From Microbacterium festucae (GTDB taxonomy: Bacteria > Actinomycetota > Actinomycetes > Actinomycetales > Microbacteriaceae), in contig NZ_JAOEFC010000003.1 in assembly GCF_025421715.1 (NCBI RefSeq), positions 459,645 through 523,644 of the forward strand: a DNA stretch of 64,000 nt. The letters run 5' to 3'. Every line of letters starts with the position of its first letter. The first letter of the stretch is position 1. The notes below the pieces were generated by a model. It saw nothing but the letters and a program-made list of their open reading frames with translations, made no database searches and was not told where the DNA came from. Positions 58,840 through 64,000 of the stretch are shown here, in pieces. The position numbers and the translations under genes were made by a program.

Positions 58840-60071
58840 CCACGATTCTCGGCATCCCGCTCGCCGGCCGCGATGTGCTGATGGTGGGCGGCGGCGCGGT
58901 CACCGCGCGCCGCCTGCAGCGCTTCGCGGCAGACGGCGCCCTGGTGCGCATCGTCGCCCCGGCCCTCGCGCCCGAGACCCGCGCGCTCGTCGACGGCGCC
59001 GCCGCCACCTGGACGCCGCGCGCCTTCGCAGCCGGCGACCTCGACGGCGCCTGGCTCGTGCACACCGCCACCGGCGACCCCCGCATCGACCTCGATGTCG
59101 CCGCCGCGTGCGAGCGCAGCCGCATCCTGTGCATCAACGCGTCCGACGGCGCCCACGGGTCGGCGCGACTCACCGCCCAGACGACGTCGGGCGACGTCGC
59201 GGTGGGCGTGGTCTCGGATGCCGGTGTCGATCCCGGCCGTTCGTCGCGGGTGCGCGACGCCATCGGCACGCTGCTGCACGACGGCGCGCTGCCGGTGCGC
59301 CGTCGTCGCCGTGCCGCGGCCGGGCGGGTCGACCTCATCGGCGGCGGCCCGGGACCGGCCGACCTCATGACGGTGCGCGCCCGGCGCCTGCTCGCCGAGG
59401 CCGATGTGGTCGTCGCCGACCGGCTGGGACCGGCCGAGGAGATCCTTCCCCACCTCGACCCCGACGTGCTCGTGATCGACGTCGGCAAGGCGCCCGGCGC
59501 GCACCCGGTGCCGCAGGACGAGATCAACCGGCTGCTGGTCGCCCACGCCCGCGACGGCCGCCGCGTCGTGCGCCTCAAGGGCGGCGACCCGTTCGTGTTC
59601 GGCCGCGGCGGCGAGGAAGTGCTCGCGTGCCTGGCCGCCGGCGTGCCCGTCGACGTGGTGCCCGGCGTCACGAGCGCGGTCTCGGTGCCGCAGGCCGCCG
59701 GCATCCCGGTGACCCATCGCGGCACGTCGGCCGCGGTGCACATCGTCAACGGCCAGGCCGAGATCTCGGCCACCACGCTCGCGGCCATGGCCGACCCGGC
59801 CGTGACCACCGTCGTGCTCATGGGTGTTGCGGCCCTTCCCCGCCTCGTGGCCGCGGCCCTGCGCGCCGGCGCCCCGGCGGGCACGCCCGTCGCCATCGTC
59901 GAGAGCGGGCACACCCCGCGGCAGCGCACCACCCACGCCACGCTCGGCACGATCACCGAGGCGGCGACCGCGGCCGGGGTGCGCAACCCCGCCGTCATCG
60001 TCGTCGGCGACGTCGCGGCCGCCGGATTCCTGTACTCTGCTCGGTCATGGCAGGACGCGGCGACGAGGTGA
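58836..60071 (+). CDS. cysG: fused sirohaem synthase: precorrin-2 dehydrogenase + uroporphyrinogen-III methyltransferase
   Basis: This 411-residue protein joins an N-terminal NAD-dependent precorrin-2 dehydrogenase domain (LMVGGGAVTARRLQRF, about 1-150) to a SUMT/CobA methyltransferase domain. The latter (about 163-411) contains VDLIGGGPGPADLMTVRA, VVRLKGGDPFVFGRGGEE and PGVTSAVSVPQAAGIPVTHRG. It makes sirohydrochlorin from uroporphyrinogen III. Ferrochelation is left to the CbiX-like protein of the operon. The ATG overlaps the nirD stop. Confidence 0.93.
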   Translation: MTTILGIPLAGRDVLMVGGGAVTARRLQRFAADGALVRIVAPALAPETRALVDGAAATWTPRAFAAGDLDGAWLVHTATGDPRIDLDVAAACERSRILCINASDGAHGSARLTAQTTSGDVAVGVVSDAGVDPGRSSRVRDAIGTLLHDGALPVRRRRRAAAGRVDLIGGGPGPADLMTVRARRLLAEADVVVADRLGPAEEILPHLDPDVLVIDVGKAPGAHPVPQDEINRLLVAHARDGRRVVRLKGGDPFVFGRGGEEVLACLAAGVPVDVVPGVTSAVSVPQAAGIPVTHRGTSAAVHIVNGQAEISATTLAAMADPAVTTVVLMGVAALPRLVAAALRAGAPAGTPVAIVESGHTPRQRTTHATLGTITEAATAAGVRNPAVIVVGDVAAAGFLYSARSWQDAATR

Positions 60072-61204
60072 CCACGCAGACGCGCGCGCCGTTGTCGTCC
60101 GCGCTGCAGGGATGCTCCATCGTGATCGCCGTCGACCGCCGTGCCGGCGAGCTCACCGCGGCCCTCGAGCGTCACGGTGCCGCGGTGCGCCAGGCGCCGG
60201 CGCTGAGCATCGTGCCGCACGTCGACGACGCGGCGCTGCTCGAGGCGACGCGCGCGATCATCGCCGACCCGCCCGACATCGTCGTGGCCACCACCGGCAT
60301 CGGCTTCCGCGGCTGGATGGAGGCGGCTCTCGAGGCCGATCTCGCAACCGAGCTCACCGCCGCCCTCGGGGGTGCGGTGATCGTCGCCCGCGGGCCCAAG
60401 GCGCGCGGCGCCATCCAGCAGGCAGGCCTGGCCGCCGACTGGGTGGCCGAGTCCGAGACCTCGGCAGAACTCGGCGCCTACCTGGTGGATGCCGGTGTGG
60501 CGGGCAAGCGCATCGCCGTGCAGCACCACGGCTCGGGCTCGGACGGGCTCGACGAACTCTTCGAGGAGCACGGCGCCGAGATCGTGAGTCTCACGGTCTA
60601 CCGGTGGGGCCCGCCCGCCGACCCCGTCGCCGTGCAGCGGTCGGTGCAGCTGACCGCCGCCGGCGAGGTCGACGCGGTGCTGTTCACCTCGGCGCCCGGA
60701 GCGAGCGAGTGGCTCGCCGCCGCCGAGCGCGAGGGCGTGCTCGACGAGGTGCGTCGCCGCAGCGGCGGCGGCCGGCTGCTGATCGCGTCGGTCGGTCCCA
60801 TCACCGCGGGACCGCTCACCGACGCCGGACTCGCGGTGACCATCGCCGATCGGGGCCGCCTGGGCTCGCTCGTGCGCAGCGTCGTGCATCACTTCTCGGG
60901 TGCGGGTGTGCCGCAGATCGCCACCGTCGCCGGCGACCTGTCGCTGCGCAGCGGCGGCGCCGTGCTCGACGGCGCGTTCGTGCCGCTCTCGCGCACCGGG
61001 GTCGATCTGCTGACCCTGCTGGCCGACAACCCCGGCGCGGTCGTCAGCCGCACCCGGCTGCAGACCGCGCTCTCGCGGGCGTCGCTGAGCCCGCACGCCG
61101 TGGAGATGGCCGTCGCGCGGGTGCGCGAGGCGCTCGGCGCGCCCGAGGTCATCAAGACGGTCGTCAAGCGCGGCTACCGCCTGAACACGGTCGACGACGC
61201 ATGA
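60047..61204 (+). CDS. hemD: uroporphyrinogen-III synthase with C-terminal winged-helix domain
   Basis: This 385-residue protein has an N-terminal HemD domain (about 20-275: VIAVDRRAGELTAALERHGAAV, VLFTSAPGASEWLAAAER) that closes the tetrapyrrole ring to uroporphyrinogen III. A C-terminal OmpR-type winged helix (about 310-380: LSRTGVDLLTLLADNPGAVVSRTRLQ ... VKRGYRLNTV) follows. This fusion is known in actinobacteria, and its DNA-binding role is not established. ATG 60047 overlaps cysG by 25 bp; GTG 60068 is an alternative. A TACTCT box at 60033-60038 could give an internal promoter. Confidence 0.9.
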   Translation: MAGRGDEVTTQTRAPLSSALQGCSIVIAVDRRAGELTAALERHGAAVRQAPALSIVPHVDDAALLEATRAIIADPPDIVVATTGIGFRGWMEAALEADLATELTAALGGAVIVARGPKARGAIQQAGLAADWVAESETSAELGAYLVDAGVAGKRIAVQHHGSGSDGLDELFEEHGAEIVSLTVYRWGPPADPVAVQRSVQLTAAGEVDAVLFTSAPGASEWLAAAEREGVLDEVRRRSGGGRLLIASVGPITAGPLTDAGLAVTIADRGRLGSLVRSVVHHFSGAGVPQIATVAGDLSLRSGGAVLDGAFVPLSRTGVDLLTLLADNPGAVVSRTRLQTALSRASLSPHAVEMAVARVREALGAPEVIKTVVKRGYRLNTVDDA

Positions 61205-61866
61205 GCGCGCTCATCGCGTGCGCGCACGGCACCCGTTCGCCCGAGGGCCAGGCCACCGTGGCCGCCCTCGTCGACAGGGTGCGCACGCTCCTGCCGGGAG
61301 TGGCCGTGCACGACGCCTTCGTCGACGTGCAGCAGCCCGAGATCGACGATGTCGTCGCCGCCGCCGACGATCCGCCGGTGGTCGTGCCGGTGCTGCTCTC
61401 GCGCGGCTTCCACACCCGCGTCGACATCGCCCGCGCGGTGCGCTCGCGCGAGGGATCGCGCCAGACCGCCCCGCTCGGCCCGCATCCGCTGCTGGCCGAG
61501 GTCTTGCGCGACCGCATCGTCGCCGCCGTCGAACTCGCACCCGGCGACCACGTCGTGCTCGCCGCAGCCGGGTCGACCGATCCGCGCGCCGAAGACGACG
61601 TCGCCGCCCAGGCCGACCTGCTGCGCGCCCTGCTGACGGTGCCGGTCTCGGTCGGCTTCGCCGCCGGCACGACGCCGACGATCGCGGATGCCGTCACGGC
61701 GGCGCGGCACGGGGGAGCGGCCCGGGTGATCGCGGCCAGCTATGTGCTCGCGCCGGGCTACTTCGCCGACGTCGTCGTGCGGGCCGGAGCCGACGTCACC
61801 ACCGATGTTCTCGGTGCCGACGAGCGGCTGGCCCGCGTCATCGTCGAGCGCTACCGCGACGCCTGA
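61201..61866 (+). CDS. sirohydrochlorin chelatase (CbiX/SirB-like)
   Basis: This 221-residue class II chelatase contains two similar halves. The N-terminal LIACAHGTRSPEGQATV carries the metal-binding His of the first half, and VVVPVLLSRGFHTRVDI the second. VIAASYVLAPGYFAD belongs to the C-terminal half. In this operon it most likely inserts Fe2+ into sirohydrochlorin to make sirohaem for NirB. Cobalt chelation is a possibility for the family. It overlaps hemD by 4 bp and, at its 3' end, the convergent CoA ligase by 16 bp. Confidence 0.88.
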   Translation: MSALIACAHGTRSPEGQATVAALVDRVRTLLPGVAVHDAFVDVQQPEIDDVVAAADDPPVVVPVLLSRGFHTRVDIARAVRSREGSRQTAPLGPHPLLAEVLRDRIVAAVELAPGDHVVLAAAGSTDPRAEDDVAAQADLLRALLTVPVSVGFAAGTTPTIADAVTAARHGGAARVIAASYVLAPGYFADVVVRAGADVTTDVLGADERLARVIVERYRDA

Positions 61867-63467
61867 GTCTCGGCGGCCGCCTTCTCGCGGGCACGCAGGT
61901 CTTTGCGGAGGATCTTTCCGGCCGCCGACTTCGGGATGGCCTCGACGAACTCCACCCGGCGCACCTTCTTGTAGGGCGCGACGTGCTCGGTGACGAAGGC
62001 GATGACGTCGTCGTCGGTGAGGGGCGACGCTGCGCCGGGCGCGGCGACGACGAACGCCTTGGGAATCTCCTCGCCGTCGTCGCGGGCCACGCCGATCACC
62101 GCGGCATCCATCACCTGCGGATGCGACAGCAGCAGTGCCTCGAGCTCGGCCGGGGCGATCTGGTAGCCCTTGTACTTGATCAGCTCCTTCACCCGGTCGA
62201 CGATCTGGTACCAGCCGGCCTCGTGGCGCACCGCCACATCGCCGGTGTGCAGGAACCCGTCGGCATCCAGCGTCTCGGCCGTCGCGTCGGGGCGACCGAG
62301 GTAGCCGAGCATCACATTCGGCCCCTTCACCCACAGCTCGCCCGGACCGGTGAGGCCGTCGTCGCCCGCCTCGGTGATCTCGGCGCCGGTCTCGGTGTCG
62401 ACGATCTTGCAGGTGGTGTTGGGCAGCGGTGTGCCCACCGAGCTCACCGGGATGTCGTCGCGGTCGAACGGCATCGCGTGCGAGACGGGGCTCAGCTCGC
62501 TCATGCCGTAGCCCTGCAGCATGCGCGCGCCGATGCGGCGCCCGGCGAGCTCCGCCGTCTCGCCGTCGAGCGGCGCGGCGCCCGAGAAGACCGTGTGCAC
62601 CGTGGAGATGTCGTACTCGTCCACGAGCGGGTGCTTGGCCAGGGCCACCGCGATCGGCGGCGCGATGTACAGGTACGTGCAGCGGTGCCGCTGGATGTTG
62701 TCGAGGAAGGCCGGCAGCTCGAACCTCGGCATCGTCACCAGGCTCGCCCGCTGGCGCAGCGCCAGGTTGAGCAGCACCGTCATGCCGTAGATGTGAAAGA
62801 ACGGCAGCACGGCCAGCACGCGATCGGTGGCGCGCAGGTCGATGTTCACGCGGCACTGGGCCACGTTGGCGACGAGGTTGCGATGGCTGAGCATGACGCC
62901 CTTGGGGATGCCGGTGGTCCCCGACGAGTAGGGGAGCACCGCCACGTGGGTGGCCGGGTCGAACGAGACCTCGGGGGCGGGCGCGCCCTCGCCGAGCAGG
63001 GTGCGCAGGTCGGCGTGGCCCTCGGCCCCGTCGAGCACGATCAGGCGCTCGTCGGGGATGCCGGCGGATGCCGCAGCTTCTCGCGCCTGCGGCAGCAGGG
63101 GACTGATGGTCACGAGCCACTGCGCGGCGGCGTCGCCGAGCTGGGTGGTGATCTCGCCCGGGGTGTAGAGCGAGTTGATCGTGGTCACGGTGGCGCCCGC
63201 GCGCAGGATGCCGTGGAACACGGTGGCGAACGCCGGCACGTTGGGGCACAGCAGACCCACCACGGTGCCGACGCCGACGCCCCGCGCGGCCAGAGCGCCC
63301 GCGAACGCGTCGATCTGCGCCCGCAGCGCGCCATAGGTCGTCTCGGCGCCGGTCGCGCCGTCGACGAGGGCGATGCGGCCGAGGTCGTCGGGCTCGAGCG
63401 AGTCGAACAGATACGCGTAGACGCTCACGTCGGGAATGTCGACATCGGGGTAGGGGCTGGTGAACAC
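61851..63467 (-). CDS. 4-coumarate-CoA-ligase-like AMP-binding enzyme
   Basis: This 538-residue adenylate-forming acyl/aryl-CoA ligase has the P-loop-like motif YSSGTTGIPKGVMLSH (near 185), the aromatic and substrate region LQGYGMSELSPVSH, the hinge DRVKELIKYKGYQIAP, and the catalytic lysine near the end in PKSAAGKILRKDL. It activates a carboxylic acid with ATP and CoA; the substrate is not determined by sequence. GTG 63467 has a GAGGGAGACG ribosome-binding site. The 3' end overlaps the cbiX-like gene by 16 bp. Confidence 0.9.
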   Translation of the reverse strand: MFTSPYPDVDIPDVSVYAYLFDSLEPDDLGRIALVDGATGAETTYGALRAQIDAFAGALAARGVGVGTVVGLLCPNVPAFATVFHGILRAGATVTTINSLYTPGEITTQLGDAAAQWLVTISPLLPQAREAAASAGIPDERLIVLDGAEGHADLRTLLGEGAPAPEVSFDPATHVAVLPYSSGTTGIPKGVMLSHRNLVANVAQCRVNIDLRATDRVLAVLPFFHIYGMTVLLNLALRQRASLVTMPRFELPAFLDNIQRHRCTYLYIAPPIAVALAKHPLVDEYDISTVHTVFSGAAPLDGETAELAGRRIGARMLQGYGMSELSPVSHAMPFDRDDIPVSSVGTPLPNTTCKIVDTETGAEITEAGDDGLTGPGELWVKGPNVMLGYLGRPDATAETLDADGFLHTGDVAVRHEAGWYQIVDRVKELIKYKGYQIAPAELEALLLSHPQVMDAAVIGVARDDGEEIPKAFVVAAPGAASPLTDDDVIAFVTEHVAPYKKVRRVEFVEAIPKSAAGKILRKDLRAREKAAAETQASR

Positions 63468-63803
63468 GGATCGTCTCCCTCGAGGATCGGCGCAGGTCCG
63501 GCCACGTCGCCGGGTGGCTTCATCCTGACAGCCGGAAACCGGCCTGTCACCTGCGTGCTCGCGCGCGACACGCCCGGGATGCGGGCTGGATTTGCCCGAT
63601 CCCCGGGATCCGCGTAAGTTTCTATTTGTTCGCCCCACAGGGAAGCGGAGAGGCAGAAGCCCCGCCCCTCAAGTGGTAAACATCACCCCCTTCAGAACCT
63701 CGTCAGAGGATCACGAGCTCCGGCTCATCGGAGGGGTTCTGGATGCTTCCAGCGGACGGTTCGTCGGCGGTCGCGATCAGGCAGAAATGCCGGATCGGCC
63801 GAT
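63468..63803. other. intergenic region upstream of the rRNA promoter
   Basis: The 336-bp region between the CoA-ligase start and the rRNA promoter contains no convincing gene. An open frame at 63592-63807 runs into the rRNA promoter and has unlike-protein composition. Upstream activating elements of the rRNA promoter could lie here but are not recognisable by eye. Confidence 0.5.
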
Positions 63804-63834
63804 TTGACAGCCACCGCGAGAGGTGGTCTAAGAT
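63804..63834 (+). promoter_or_regulatory. rRNA operon promoter
   Basis: TTGACA (63804-63809) is a consensus -35 box. TAAGAT (63829-63834) is a good -10 at a 19-bp spacing, with TCTAAG at 17 bp as the alternative. It is the only perfect TTGACA-type promoter I noticed in the window, and it directly precedes the rRNA leader. Confidence 0.75.
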
Positions 63835-64000
63835 AGAGAAGTTGCCCTGCAGGGAAGGCCGAGAGGCTGGAAGGCGGGAGCATCCGATCCTTGAGAACTC
63901 AACAGCGTGCACTTGTCAAATGCCAAATAACCTCGACTCCATCTTTTTGGTGGGGTGAGATTCCTTTGGATCAAGTCCAATCCTCTCTTGTGGGGGGTTG
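63835..64000 (+). other. rRNA operon leader (16S gene lies beyond the window)
   Basis: The leader contains TTGAGAACTCAACAGCGTGC (63891-63910), a block I know from actinobacterial rRNA leaders and spacers, and further AT-rich sequence that would pair with the 16S 3' flank for RNase III processing. The mature 16S start (AGAGTTTGATC) is not reached. Confidence 0.7.

Noticed and set aside
63592..63807. 71-codon frame upstream of the rRNA operon
   Set aside because: It ends inside the rRNA -35 box, lacks a ribosome-binding site and has no protein-like pattern.

Overview
The window is about 64 kb of a high-GC actinobacterial chromosome. Its markers are an IdeR/DtxR-type regulator, Lsr2, an imuA'-imuB-dnaE2 mutasome, a SepX/GlpR-like septal protein, a RamA-like GAF-LuxR regulator beside actP, and very many leaderless start codons (a TAnnnT box ending 6-7 nt before ATG or GTG). 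Together these suggest Microbacteriaceae, most likely Microbacterium or a close relative. The genus is an inference from gene order and protein style; no database was consulted.

Layout. 1-14.1 kb is core chromosome: a partial membrane protein, a cold-shock protein, DUF3027, serC, ideR/dtxR, an M23 peptidase with a structured leader, an HNH nuclease, the SOS-type imuA'-imuB-dnaE2 operon, a cysteine-less HesB-like protein, poxB and an MDR oxidoreductase. At 14.17 kb a tRNA-Arg(CCU) gene is the integration site of a 19.5 kb element. The element is bounded by exact 21-bp direct repeats at 14222-14242 (3' end of the tRNA) and 33684-33704. It carries a tyrosine integrase, an Mrr-type type IV nuclease, a type I restriction-modification operon in the order R-S-M, a MobF-type relaxase-helicase, a Hachiman-like hamA-hamB pair, a small module of unknown genes with strongly structured non-coding DNA, an excisionase-like protein and a divergent HTH protein. 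No type IV secretion genes are visible, so it reads as an integrative mobilizable element whose cargo is anti-phage defence.

33.7-54.3 kb returns to chromosome. A scar holding a 5'-truncated sugar ABC permease is followed by a class A beta-lactamase-fold lipoprotein, rhodanese and NIPSNAP proteins, a NERD/thermonuclease pair, a D-Ala-D-Ala carboxypeptidase, lsr2, a ramA-DUF485-actP acetate module, an alkyltransferase-like protein whose catalytic Cys is Ala, a 1,230-residue superfamily 1 helicase-like protein without the Walker A lysine, a 600-bp non-coding repeat patch, and an mscL-fmdB-5-FTHF cyclo-ligase group facing galU-rimJ-sepX. 54.4-64 kb holds a cytosine-deaminase-like hydrolase, tRNA-Ala(CGC), a tightly coupled assimilatory nitrite reductase/sirohaem operon (nirB-nirD-cysG-hemD-cbiX), a 4-coumarate-CoA-ligase-like enzyme, and finally the promoter and leader of an rRNA operon whose 16S gene starts beyond the window.

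How the genes work together. The imu cassette is a DNA-damage-inducible translesion system. The Nir cluster combines the enzyme with its sirohaem biosynthesis. RamA, DUF485 and ActP form an acetate uptake and control unit. The island stacks three mechanistically different defence layers: type IV restriction, type I restriction-modification and Hachiman. The least explained parts are the 30.3-33.7 kb stretch of the island, the helicase-like protein at 45.8 kb and the repeat patch at 49.7-50.3 kb.
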